From positions 1-30,915 of the forward strand of contig QFQD01000039.1 in the NCBI GenBank assembly GCA_003241485.1: 30,915 nucleotides of DNA, in the 5' to 3' direction. Positions 22,925 to 30,148 of this stretch are shown here, piece after piece (within the stretch, counting starts at the first letter, position 1; each line of letters opens with the position of its first letter). The notes under the pieces are model-generated. The model was not told the DNA's origin. It saw only the letters and a list, made by a program, of their open reading frames with translations, and searched no databases. Position numbers and translations under genes: made by a program. Origin of the DNA: Ancylobacter novellus (GTDB lineage: Bacteria > Pseudomonadota > Alphaproteobacteria > Rhizobiales > Xanthobacteraceae).

Positions 22925-23548
22925 TCAGGCCGCGCGCAGCTGCGGGCAGAAGGTCGAGTAATAGGAAGCGGGCCGGACGCGCTCGAAGCTGGGTCGGTCC
23001 GCCGGCAGGACGCCGGCGACGGCCGTCGTCTCGCCGATCCTTCGCGGCTCGCCTAGCCGCTTCATCGGCCAGCCGGCGCGGTTGAGGATGCGTTCGACGC
23101 GCAGGTCGGTGCCGGTGACGATTTCGCGATAACCGCTCACCATCGCCCATTCGATGATCGCGGCGAACATGGTGAGCGTCGCGTCGTGCAGCGACCCCCC
23201 TGCCCTGCCCTCGTCGAGCGCCGTGTCAACGCAAAAGCGGGAACTCTCGACCATGAAGGGGCTCGGCTTGTACAGGCCGGAGGCCGCCAGGTCCGGGAAG
23301 AGCACGTCCATCATGGTCGGCCCGTCCGCCGGCAGCAGCCGCGCGCAGCCGATGACCTGCGAGCTCGAGGAAAGCGCGACGATGTAGGTTGGCGAGAATC
23401 CGTCGAACTGGTCTCTCTCGCGACCATCCTTCACATCGACCGCCCAGCCCAATCGCTCCTTGAACACGCGGGCGCGAAGTCGATGCATGGAATCGACGAG
23501 ATCAGCAAAGTCATTATGCGTATCGGCAGGAATAGCCAGTGCCCGCAT
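22925..23548 (-). CDS. traI: TraI acyl-homoserine-lactone synthase (LuxI family)
   Basis: A 207-residue LuxI-type autoinducer synthase, first gene of the trb operon as in Ti plasmids (it is not the F-plasmid relaxase TraI). Conserved residues are in place: Arg25 and Phe29 of LRARVF, Trp35, Asp46 and Asp49 of ERDQFD, Arg70 of GCARLLP, Phe84, Glu101 and Arg104 of ESSRFCV. It should transfer an acyl group from acyl-ACP to S-adenosylmethionine to make an acyl-homoserine lactone; chain length cannot be read from sequence. I choose ATG 23548 because similarity begins there and GGAG lies 8 bases upstream; a longer frame to 23743 has no family support. No TraR receptor gene is visible in the window. 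Confidence 0.94.
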   Translation of the reverse strand: MRALAIPADTHNDFADLVDSMHRLRARVFKERLGWAVDVKDGRERDQFDGFSPTYIVALSSSSQVIGCARLLPADGPTMMDVLFPDLAASGLYKPSPFMVESSRFCVDTALDEGRAGGSLHDATLTMFAAIIEWAMVSGYREIVTGTDLRVERILNRAGWPMKRLGEPRRIGETTAVAGVLPADRPSFERVRPASYYSTFCPQLRAA

Positions 23549-23627
23549 CAGTATTGCTCCGATTCGAGTGCGTTCGGAGACAGGAGGCACGTTTGCCAAG
23601 ATGGCCGCGACTAGCGAAATTATGAGT

Positions 23628-23656
23628 GCGACTCGACGGAAGCTGCGCTGAGTCGC
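23628..23656. promoter_or_regulatory. Inverted repeat upstream of traI
   Basis: GCGACTC (23628-23634) and GAGTCGC (23650-23656) are exact inverted arms with a 15-base spacer, 80-108 bases before the traI start. This could be an operator or a leader hairpin of the traI-trb transcript. It does not resemble the Ti tra box, so control by a TraR of known specificity is not supported. Confidence 0.35.
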
Positions 23657-23817
23657 CCCGGGAACGAGGAAATCGAGGCCGAGAAACGTCCGAATTCGAA
23701 CTCTCAAGGCTAATAGATTTACTAGTCGGCACTCTCCGCGCACGAGCCGAGTGTCCGGCTAAATAGCTGATTCAACGCGATAAACCGATGAAGGCGCGGC
23801 GTGTTACGAGGCCTCGC

Positions 23818-23834
23818 GTTAACGAGCTGTTAAC
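23818..23834. promoter_or_regulatory. Dyad GTTAAC-5-GTTAAC upstream of repA, parS-like candidate
   Basis: GTTAACGAGCTGTTAAC consists of two self-complementary GTTAAC hexamers 5 bases apart. Centromere-like sites of repABC plasmids are commonly written GTT-N4-GC-N4-AAC. This one has the GTT/AAC ends and a central GC but is one base longer, so it is a candidate RepB site or RepA operator, not a confident parS. It lies 99 bases upstream of the repA start. Confidence 0.4.
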
Positions 23835-23870
23835 TCTATTCTCCTTGCCACGGGGGGAGAATCGGACATA

Positions 23871-23913
23871 CTGGCGCTAAATTGGCCAGATCACCTCATT
23901 CTGGCGCTATTTT
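23871..23913 (+). repeat. Two direct repeats CTGGCGCTA 30 bp apart before repA
   Basis: CTGGCGCTAAATT (23871-23883) and CTGGCGCTATTTT (23901-23913) share 9 identical leading bases and an AT-rich end. They are exactly 30 bp apart, close to three helical turns, so a bound protein would face the same side. The second copy ends 20 bases before the repA ATG. RepA autorepression of repABC acts in this kind of position. Confidence 0.45.
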
Positions 23914-23932
23914 CCTCGTGAGGCCGGTTGGA

Positions 23933-25120
23933 ATGAGTGCGCTTCCACCTTTCGAATTTGATGAGAAGATCCTTGGCCAAGGTGCCGAGATCTCGCGCAG
24001 GCTCGACCAGCTTCGTCTGGAGAACTTTCCGCCGGACGCGAAGAAGACGTTGCGACGCTTCCCGATGTCCGAGGTTGCGCACTATCTCGGGATCAGCCCT
24101 AACAATCTCAAGCGGCTTCATCTCGAGGGAAAGGGGCCGGAGCCGCTCATTGCTGCGGCGGGCCGCCGATTCTACACGGCCGAGCAGATGATGGAGCTGC
24201 GGCACTATCTCGATAAGAACGGCCGCTCGGACGCCAAGAAGTATGTCCCCTTCCGAAAGCCAGGAGAGAAGCTGCAGGTCGTCGCTGTGGTCAATTTCAA
24301 GGGCGGTTCCGGCAAAACGACGACGGCTGCGCATTTGGCGCAGCATCTCGCGCTGACGGGGCATCGGGTTCTGGTGGTTGACCTCGACCCGCAGGCGTCG
24401 CTCTCCGCATTGCATGGCTTCCAGCCGGAGCTGGACGGCAACCCGTCGCTCTATGATGCGATCCGATATGACGATAAGCGCCGTCCGATCGCGGATGTGA
24501 TTCTGCCGACGAATTTTCCGCTGCTGGAGATCATTCCAGCCAATCTCGAGCTGCAGGAATTTGAGTTCGACACTCCCCTCTCGATGCAGACGTCGAACGA
24601 AGGCAAGAGGTTCTACAGTCGGCTTGGACGGTCACTCGCAGAGGTCGATGAACGCTTCGATGTCGTCGTGATCGACTGCCCTCCTCAATTGGGTTTCCTC
24701 ACTCTGACTGCGCTGACGGCGTCGACCTCCGTGCTGGTCACGGTCCATCCGCAGATGCTCGACCTGATGTCGATGAGTCAATTCCTTCTCATGCTGGGGA
24801 ACTTCGTCAAATCCATCCGGGAGAAGGGCGCTCCGGTGAAGATCGATTGGCTCCGCTATTTGATCACCCGGTTCGAGCCAACCGACGTGCCTCAGACCCG
24901 AATGCTGGGCTTCATGCAGACCGTGCTGGCCGAGGAGCTGCTCAAGAATCCCATGTTGAAATCGACGGCGATCTCCGACGCCGGCCTGACCAAGCAGACG
25001 CTCTACGAGGTCGAGCGCAAGAGCTTCAGTCGCGACACCTACGACCGCGCGATCGAGGCCTTGGACGCTGTGAACTTCGAGGTCCAGGGGCTGATTCACC
25101 GGGCATGGGGGCGGATGTGA
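23933..25120 (+). CDS. repA: RepA partition ATPase of repABC replicon (ParA family)
   Basis: A 395-residue ParA-type ATPase that segregates plasmid copies with RepB and represses its own operon. An N-terminal DNA-binding region has a helix-turn-helix-like stretch (SEVAHYLGISPNNLKRLHLEGKG, residues 46-68). The deviant Walker A KGGSGKTT lies at 123-130, followed by VLVVDLDPQASLSALHG and VVVIDCPPQLGFLTL. I start at ATG 23933, where the family N-terminus (EILxQGAxISxxLxxLRxxxFPPxAxKTLRRF pattern) begins, with GAGG 10 bases upstream. A TTG at 23882 would add 17 residues running through the repeat region and is rejected. repB follows after 72 bases. Confidence 0.95.
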   Translation: MSALPPFEFDEKILGQGAEISRRLDQLRLENFPPDAKKTLRRFPMSEVAHYLGISPNNLKRLHLEGKGPEPLIAAAGRRFYTAEQMMELRHYLDKNGRSDAKKYVPFRKPGEKLQVVAVVNFKGGSGKTTTAAHLAQHLALTGHRVLVVDLDPQASLSALHGFQPELDGNPSLYDAIRYDDKRRPIADVILPTNFPLLEIIPANLELQEFEFDTPLSMQTSNEGKRFYSRLGRSLAEVDERFDVVVIDCPPQLGFLTLTALTASTSVLVTVHPQMLDLMSMSQFLLMLGNFVKSIREKGAPVKIDWLRYLITRFEPTDVPQTRMLGFMQTVLAEELLKNPMLKSTAISDAGLTKQTLYEVERKSFSRDTYDRAIEALDAVNFEVQGLIHRAWGRM

Positions 25121-25122
25121 TG

Positions 25123-25136
25123 TTGACCGCCGTCAA
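25123..25136. promoter_or_regulatory. Inverted repeat in the repA-repB gap
   Basis: TTGAC-CGCC-GTCAA is an exact dyad directly after the repA stop. Extended by one base on the left it reads GTT-GACC-GC-CGTC-AAA, which fits the repABC parS pattern GTT-N4-GC-N4-AAC except for its last base. Several repABC plasmids carry their partition site between repA and repB, so this is a reasonable RepB-site candidate. Confidence 0.45.
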
Positions 25137-25192
25137 AACAGCCAAAAAGCGCGGTGTTTTCAGACGCATAGACGAGATGATGAGGTCGAGCG

Positions 25193-26188
25193 ATGGCTCG
25201 TAAGAACCCCTTTGCCAATATCCTGACTGACAAGGAGCAGCCCGCCGAACGTTCCGTTGTGGAATATGCGGCAAGGGGCGCGTCGCGCTCAATTCTCGGC
25301 ACACTGGACGAAATGGCGGCGCGCGCCGACAAGCTCGCCACGGGCGAGACAATCGTCGAGCTCGACCCCGACACGATCGATGCCTCATTCGTGCGCGACA
25401 GACGAGCGCACAACGAGCAGGAGTTCAATGAGCTCCTCGAGGCGATCCGCGAAAACGGCCAGAACTCCCCTATCCTCGTCCGCCCCCATCCCAAGGCCAG
25501 CGGACGCTATATGGCCGTGTTCGGTCATCGACGCCTCCTGGTCGCGAAGACGCTGGGTCGAAAGGTTCGGGCCGTCGTCAAGGAGATGGTGGATCACGAA
25601 CACGTCGTGACACTCGGCCAGGAGAATTCGGCCCGGTCGAACGCACCGTTCATCGAGCGGGCGCTGTTTGCTGCCGACCTCGCCCGTCTCCGCTACGACG
25701 AGGACAATGCCATTATCCTCAAGGCACTCTCGATCGACCGCACCACCTTGTCGAAAATGCTGTCGGTGGCGGCGTTGCCAGCGAGCGTTCTTGAAGCGAT
25801 CGGCGAGGCCAAGGGCGTCGGCCGCGATCGTTGGTACGAACTGAAGCTGTTGATGGACAAGCCATCCAATCAGGATGTTGCGTTCGAGGTGATCAAAGAG
25901 GAGGGCTTCGCTGCTCTCCCGAGCGATACGCGCTTTGATCGCCTTGTCCAGCGGCTCAAGGCAATTCGGACGCGAAAGCGGGTGCAGGCCGGTCCTGAGA
26001 AGCGCAGTTGGTCGCCGACCGGAGGCTCCGTGTCGGCTGATATCACCGCGGATGCGAAACGCTTCACTCTGGCGATCAAGGCCAAGAGTTCGGAAGCGCG
26101 AGCGTTCGGAGATTATTTGTCGGAGAACCTCGATCGCCTCTACGAGGCGTTCCGGCGGGATTCGACCCAACCGAGAGAGGAACCGTAA
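25193..26188 (+). CDS. repB: RepB partition protein of repABC replicon (ParB family)
   Basis: A 331-residue ParB-like DNA-binding protein that loads on the parS site and works with RepA. The N-terminal ParB/Srx-type domain contains RENGQNSPILVRPHPKA and the conserved YMAVFGHRRLLVAK (about residues 101-115), where family members bind CTP. A helix-turn-helix follows (LKALSIDRTTLSKMLSVAALP), then the RepB-specific region (EAIGEAKGVGRDRWYELKLLM). The C-terminal tail should dimerise. ATG 25193 has a weak TGAGG upstream. Length is normal. A 163-base gap separates it from repC. Confidence 0.95.
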   Translation: MARKNPFANILTDKEQPAERSVVEYAARGASRSILGTLDEMAARADKLATGETIVELDPDTIDASFVRDRRAHNEQEFNELLEAIRENGQNSPILVRPHPKASGRYMAVFGHRRLLVAKTLGRKVRAVVKEMVDHEHVVTLGQENSARSNAPFIERALFAADLARLRYDEDNAIILKALSIDRTTLSKMLSVAALPASVLEAIGEAKGVGRDRWYELKLLMDKPSNQDVAFEVIKEEGFAALPSDTRFDRLVQRLKAIRTRKRVQAGPEKRSWSPTGGSVSADITADAKRFTLAIKAKSSEARAFGDYLSENLDRLYEAFRRDSTQPREEP

Positions 26189-26195
26189 CCGCAAA

Positions 26196-26245
26196 AGAAA
26201 AAGGCCCCCGAAACGAGTTCCGGAAGCCCTTCTCCTAGATTGAGC
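26196..26245 (-). ncRNA. Counter-transcribed RNA between repB and repC (incompatibility RNA)
   Basis: repABC replicons encode a short antisense RNA in the repB-repC gap that inhibits RepC production. Here the minus strand has a consensus promoter (TTGACT, 17 bases, GATTCT) predicting a start near 26245, and a strong terminator at 26228-26203 followed by TTTTTCTTTT. The RNA would be about 50 nt, the expected size, with a 5' part able to pair with the repC leader. The exact ends are inferred. Confidence 0.8.
26203..26228 (-). terminator. Rho-independent terminator of the antisense RNA
   Basis: Read on the minus strand, GGCTTCCGGAA (26228-26218) pairs with TTTCGGGGGCC (26213-26203) around CTCG. 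This is an 11-bp stem with three G-U pairs, followed immediately by TTTTTCTTTT (26202-26193). The same hairpin forms in the repB-repC mRNA, where it can influence repC expression. Confidence 0.85.
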
Positions 26246-26251
26246 ACCTAG

Positions 26252-26280
26252 AGAATCGCACTTCCGCGAATCGCAGTCAA
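26252..26280 (-). promoter_or_regulatory. Promoter of the antisense RNA
   Basis: On the minus strand TTGACT (26280-26275) and GATTCT (26257-26252) are separated by exactly 17 bases, a near-consensus housekeeping promoter. It reads into the antisense RNA. A second TTGACC lies about 20 bases further upstream. The repeated GAATCGCA (plus strand, about 26253 and 26268) overlaps the promoter. Confidence 0.7.
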
Positions 26281-26351
26281 GAGTCCTACGACAGGTCAAG
26301 ACGTCGTTTTCGGCGAGCTGGCTTCTTTTGCCTAGCGATAGGTGAAGGAAA

Positions 26352-27701
26352 ATGGAGACGTATGTCGCGACGACGCCCTTTGGGCGGCGAACAATGACAC
26401 TTGGCCAAATTGCAAGCCAGGTGAAGGCACGCACGGCGCCGAAGGACGCCGTCGTCCACAAGTGGCAGACCTTCCAACACATCCGGGAGGCGCGTGATCT
26501 CGTCGGAGCAACGGATCGCGCGCTTGCGATCTTGAATGCCCTGTTGTCGTTCCATCAGGAGACGGCACTCACCGGCGATAGCGATATCGTCGTATGGCCG
26601 TCGAACGAGCAGCTGATGGCGCGCGCCAACGGCATGCCACCGACGACCCTTCGCCGGCATCTCGGCGTTCTCGTCGAGTGCGGGCTGATCATTCGAAGGG
26701 ATAGCCCGAACGGGAAGCGCTACGCCCGGAAGGGGCGGGGAGGTCAGATCGAGCAGGCGTTCGGCTTCGACCTTTCGCCGATCGTCGCGCGCGCAGCCGA
26801 GTTCAAGGACCTGGCGGAAGCCGTGCAGGCAGAGAAGCGGGCCTTCCGCGTGGCCAAGGAGAGGCTGACGCTCCTGCGCCGGGATATCGTCAAGATGATC
26901 GACACCGGCATCGAGGAAAGCGTGCCGGGCAATTGGGGCAGGGTGCAGCAGAGCTATCAGGCGGTAATGAACCGTTTACCACGTTCGGCTCCACGGCAGA
27001 TCGTGGAGAGCACCTGCGAGGAGCTCGAGGCGCTCTGGCGGGATATCCGTGACGTGCTGGAATCATTCGCAGATTCCCAGAATATGGACGCCAATGAGTC
27101 CCATTCTGGTCGCCACATACAGAATTCAAATCCAGACTCCATTTCTGAATCTGAAGATGGCTTTCGAGATAAGAAAGAAGCGGGCGGCAACGCTGAGGAA
27201 AACGACAAGCTGCGGAGCCTGCCGAGGCGTGACCTGCCATTGGGGATCGTGCTGGACGCCTGCTCGAACCTGCGTGAGCTCGCCCAGGGCGGTGAAATCC
27301 GCCACTGGCGCGATTTTCTGGCCGCCGCGGAGCTTGCCCGGCCGATGCTGGGGATCAGTCCGAGCGCCTGGAGGGAGGCGCGCGAGGTCCTTGGCGAGCA
27401 ACAGGCCGGGATCACGCTGGCGGCGATGTATCAGCGCGCCGACCAAATCAACAGCGCCGGCGGCTACCTGCGCAGCCTGACGGAGCGGGCCCGGGCCGGC
27501 AAATTCTCGACCTGGCCGATGGTCATGGCTTTGCTGCGCGCGAAGCTCGATGCCTCGAAACCACCTGCAGCACGGCCGGAAGCCGCCGACGAGCCGAGCG
27601 GACCGCGGCAACAGGGTGGTTCTGGCGGCGTCCTGGCGAGCCCCGAGCTCCGGAAGCTTCTGGAAAAGCGGCCGAAAGATCCAAGCCGTGGGTGGGAATG
27701 A
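26352..27701 (+). CDS. repC: RepC replication initiator of repABC replicon
   Basis: A 449-residue RepC, the initiator that binds an origin inside its own gene. The N-terminal half holds a winged-helix region (VWPSNEQLMARANGMPPTTLRRHLGVLVECGLIIRRDS, about residues 79-116) and the family motif RDSPNGKRYARKGRGGQIEQAFGFDLSPI. A polar AT-rich coded linker follows, then the conserved C-terminal domain (ACSNLRELAQGGEIRHWRDFL...LGISPSAWREAREVLGEQQAGITLAAMYQR). ATG 26352 is preceded by GAAGGA and by a small hairpin CCTA/TAGG (26331-26342) that abuts the ribosome site, in line with attenuation by the antisense RNA. Full length and intact. Confidence 0.96.
   Translation: METYVATTPFGRRTMTLGQIASQVKARTAPKDAVVHKWQTFQHIREARDLVGATDRALAILNALLSFHQETALTGDSDIVVWPSNEQLMARANGMPPTTLRRHLGVLVECGLIIRRDSPNGKRYARKGRGGQIEQAFGFDLSPIVARAAEFKDLAEAVQAEKRAFRVAKERLTLLRRDIVKMIDTGIEESVPGNWGRVQQSYQAVMNRLPRSAPRQIVESTCEELEALWRDIRDVLESFADSQNMDANESHSGRHIQNSNPDSISESEDGFRDKKEAGGNAEENDKLRSLPRRDLPLGIVLDACSNLRELAQGGEIRHWRDFLAAAELARPMLGISPSAWREAREVLGEQQAGITLAAMYQRADQINSAGGYLRSLTERARAGKFSTWPMVMALLRAKLDASKPPAARPEAADEPSGPRQQGGSGGVLASPELRKLLEKRPKDPSRGWE
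27060..27180 (+). other. oriV: Candidate replication origin (oriV) inside repC
   Basis: repABC plasmids replicate from an AT-rich patch within repC. This stretch is the clearest AT-rich run in the gene (for example AGAATTCAAATC, ATTTCTGAATCTGAAG, GATAAGAAAGAAG) and encodes the polar, non-conserved linker. Several CAGAAT/ATTCTG-like hexamers occur in both orientations. Position and composition support the call; no experiment can be read from the sequence. Confidence 0.5.
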
Positions 27702-27761
27702 CTCTGTCAGCGGATACGACTCAGCTAGGCTTTTCGGGGGAATGCGAAAGGGGAGGGCGAT

Positions 27762-28379
27762 TTGATCGGAAGTTCAACATCGGTTGGCGCCGCGATCGCG
27801 GCAGCCCTTGATCGCGCCGAGCAATTGCGCAGCCACGGCGATCGCCCGGCTCGCGTTCGGATCATGACGATCTTTGGAGATGATCGGTCGGGTCTGACCA
27901 TTCACGCCAGCATCCGGTCGAACACACCGGCGGAGCTCCGCGCGCAGCAGGGGCTCGGAGTGAGGTGCATTCCCTGGGACGAGCTGGATGCGCGCGCCGG
28001 CGAGATCGTTGGCCTGGTCGATGCGGTCGTCGGAGAAGTGACGCTTGCGGTGAAGAACGCGCCGCAGACCCACCGGCCAAGCCGGTCGAAAAGCGACGTC
28101 GAGATGGACAAATTCGGCAGCCTGATCGATCACCTCGGCCGTACTCTTACGCACTCGGCTATGGCCGTTCTGAGGGACAGTCAGATCCCGAAAGTGCCAA
28201 GCGACGTGGGAAGCGAAGCCACCATGGTTGCCGCGCTCAAGCTCGCAGCACTGGCGGCCTTCACCGCGAATATTGGCGCGAACGACGCCCAGGACGAGCT
28301 GCGTCTTGCGATCGGCGACGTGATGAGCAAGGCGAGTGCTTCGCCGGAGCTCTCCGGGCGACCGCCGCTGAATTCCTGA
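27762..28379 (+). CDS. Hypothetical protein with TTG start downstream of repC
   Basis: A 205-residue protein read from TTG 27762, chosen because GGGGAGGG lies 6-7 bases upstream and no ATG serves the frame nearby. The product is soluble. Its first part (AAIAAALDRAEQLRSHGDRPARVRIMTIFGDDR) and middle (EIVGLVDAVVGEVTLAVKNAP) look like mixed alpha/beta, and the last 60 residues (AALKLAALAAFTANIGANDAQDELRLAIGDVMSKA) are helical and Ala-rich. I recognise no domain. It begins 60 bases after repC on the same strand and ends 16 bases before the convergent recombinase gene. A role in plasmid maintenance is possible from position alone. Confidence 0.65.
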   Translation: MIGSSTSVGAAIAAALDRAEQLRSHGDRPARVRIMTIFGDDRSGLTIHASIRSNTPAELRAQQGLGVRCIPWDELDARAGEIVGLVDAVVGEVTLAVKNAPQTHRPSRSKSDVEMDKFGSLIDHLGRTLTHSAMAVLRDSQIPKVPSDVGSEATMVAALKLAALAAFTANIGANDAQDELRLAIGDVMSKASASPELSGRPPLNS

Positions 28380-28395
28380 GCGGGAGGATCGCGGC

Positions 28396-29478
28396 TCAGA
28401 GCCCGGCGGCCTTGGTGAGGTTCACCCGGAAGCGGTCACGCCGGCGCTGGTAGCGTCGCGTCATCTCCGCGCTCGCGTGACGGAGCTGCTTCTGGACGTA
28501 GCGCTCGTCGACTTCGGCCGAGGAGGCCAGGCCGGCGCGCAAGGAATGGCCGGCGAATTTCTGCTCTCGTTCGCCTTCCGTGAGGTCGGCCCTGACCCCG
28601 GCGGCGAGTGCGGTCCGCTTGACCAGGCGAGCCACCTGTTTGTCGGTCAGGCGGTCGGATCCGACGTCCTTGCCTTGCCCGGTGACCCGCCGAAAGAGCG
28701 GGCCGTGGCCGATCTTCGCGAGCCTCAGCCAGGTTTGGAGCGCTACGACCGGGCAGGTCGCGTCCGACGAGCCCCGGCCGATCTCGATTTCGCCCCAACC
28801 GTTCTTGCCGCGCAGCGTGACGACCACGCCCTTGTCGAGGATCTCGATCCAGCCGCGACCGTCTTCGGTGTCGTCGCGATGAAGGTCGAGGCCGACGATT
28901 TCAGATCGGCGCAGGCCGCCGGCGAAGCCCAACAGCAGCATGGCGCGGTCACGCAGGCCCCGCAGCGTGGCGCGATCGAGCGTCTCGAGCATGGCGATGA
29001 CGTTCTCGGGCAGGACCGCCTCCTTCTGGCGGGGCGGGGCGGCATGGGTGTTGCGGATCCCGGCGAGGACGGTCGCGATATGCCGATCGCTGCGGTCCAG
29101 CGGCGTGCCGTGCTGCGTGTAGTTCCAGGTCAGGGCCGACAAGCGCCGTTCGATCGTCGAGACCGCATTCGGCTTGCGGTCGGTGGTCGCGGCGCCGGAG
29201 GCGCAGGCGGTGATGTAGAGCCCAACCACCTGAGGGGAGGGCGGGAAGACCTCGAGCCCTTGGCGCCGGCACCACCCCGAGAAGTGCCGCCAATCGGAGC
29301 CATAGGCCTTGCGGGTGTTGGCCGAGCTCGCCGCGTCGACATACTCGCGGGCGCGGTCGGCGAGCTTCCCGAGATGAGCCGGCAGCGAGGACGCCGGCGA
29401 TTGGTCCGAAACAGCCGGGAGAGGGGAGGGGGCGTCCCCGGCAGCCCGGCTGTCTTCGCCGCTTGGCTCTTCAGTCAT
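28396..29478 (-). CDS. Tyrosine recombinase / integrase
   Basis: A 360-residue site-specific recombinase of the phage-integrase family. The N-terminal SAM-like core-binding domain is about residues 35-140 (SSANTRKAYGSDWRHFSGWC). The catalytic domain has the full set: Arg190 in GFAGGLRRSEIVGL, a Lys in TLRGKNGWGE, His311 and Arg314 in GHSLRAGLASS, His334 in LRHASAEM and the nucleophile Tyr343 in TRRYQRR. I start at ATG 29478 (a TTG lies just before it) because GGAGGT at 29490-29485 is ideally spaced. The first 30 residues are low-complexity and acidic. Next to repC it could resolve plasmid multimers or integrate the element. No flanking att repeat is recognised. Confidence 0.92.
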   Translation of the reverse strand: MTEEPSGEDSRAAGDAPSPLPAVSDQSPASSLPAHLGKLADRAREYVDAASSANTRKAYGSDWRHFSGWCRRQGLEVFPPSPQVVGLYITACASGAATTDRKPNAVSTIERRLSALTWNYTQHGTPLDRSDRHIATVLAGIRNTHAAPPRQKEAVLPENVIAMLETLDRATLRGLRDRAMLLLGFAGGLRRSEIVGLDLHRDDTEDGRGWIEILDKGVVVTLRGKNGWGEIEIGRGSSDATCPVVALQTWLRLAKIGHGPLFRRVTGQGKDVGSDRLTDKQVARLVKRTALAAGVRADLTEGEREQKFAGHSLRAGLASSAEVDERYVQKQLRHASAEMTRRYQRRRDRFRVNLTKAAGL

Positions 29479-29555
29479 CAATTTACCTCCGTGCCGCGCA
29501 ACTGTTAGTGGTGGTGACCCATGACGATGCCAGCCGATTGCGGGAGTGACGCAGC

Positions 29556-30107
29556 ATGAATCCGCGCCGCTATGAACTCGAGTTCGACGCCGAGTTCGGT
29601 CTCATCTACCTCGTGGGGAAAGCCCCCGACGCGGGCACGTCGCCGCCCGAGCTCACCCATGCCGAAAGCCGGCGCATGCTTGGGTCTCGCGACGGCGCCA
29701 TCGCGATTTTCACGGCGCGGGAGCGGGACGTCCCCGTCGCCGTCGAGATCTGCGAGAGCGCACCGGTCGAGGATTTCGACGGCTGGGAGCACGTTGTCGA
29801 AGCGGCCATCTGTGTCGGAGGAGATGGCTTGCGTCTCGGAAGCGACGCGATCCCCGGGTTCGAGGAGGCGAAGCGCTTCGACCTCGAGCCCGGCACCTAT
29901 CGGGTGCGCGTCTCCTATGGCGGCTTGAGGGTGATGGAGGCAGGGGACAGCGAGCTGGACGATGATCGCTATCGGATCCAGCTCTGGCCCGGCCCGCACG
30001 GCGAACCCGTGGTCCTGAAGCAGATGGACCCGGCGATCGCCGCGTCGATGCCGTACCCGCAGATGTATGGGCACTTTGTCGAACGCGGCGGTCTCCCGAA
30101 GGAGTAG
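29556..30107 (+). CDS. Hypothetical protein (183 aa)
   Basis: ATG 29556 follows GGGAG by about 12 bases. The 183-residue acidic product has no signal peptide or membrane segment. Alternating short hydrophobic strands (RYELEFDAEFGLIYLVG, GAIAIFTARERDVPVAVEIC, GTYRVRVSYGG, DDDRYRIQLWPG) suggest a beta-sandwich or barrel fold. The stretch FDLEPGTYRVRVSYGGL resembles proteins found in immunity or cargo loci, but I cannot name a family. It is transcribed divergently from the recombinase (77-base gap) and convergently to the toxin gene (41-base gap). No linked effector is apparent. Confidence 0.7.
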   Translation: MNPRRYELEFDAEFGLIYLVGKAPDAGTSPPELTHAESRRMLGSRDGAIAIFTARERDVPVAVEICESAPVEDFDGWEHVVEAAICVGGDGLRLGSDAIPGFEEAKRFDLEPGTYRVRVSYGGLRVMEAGDSELDDDRYRIQLWPGPHGEPVVLKQMDPAIAASMPYPQMYGHFVERGGLPKE

Positions 30108-30148
30108 CATCGCTGGCGCAGCGTGGCGATGCCCGGCGGTCTCCTGCA

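Larger units (their letters stand above)
23549..23932. other. traI-repA divergent regulatory region
   Basis: This 384-base gap should contain the promoters of the trb operon (leftward) and of repABC (rightward). It is less GC-rich than the flanking genes. I see no gene in it. Notable structures are an inverted repeat at 23628-23656, the palindromes CGAATTCG (23691-23698 region) and CGAGGCCTCG (23807-23816), paired GTTAAC sites (23818-23834) and a direct repeat CTGGCGCTA at 23871 and 23901. No Ti-type 18-bp tra box is apparent. Confidence 0.55.

Noticed and set aside
23549..23743. Longer start for traI
   Set aside because: The extra residues have no LuxI-family similarity, while ATG 23548 has a ribosome site and begins at the conserved part.
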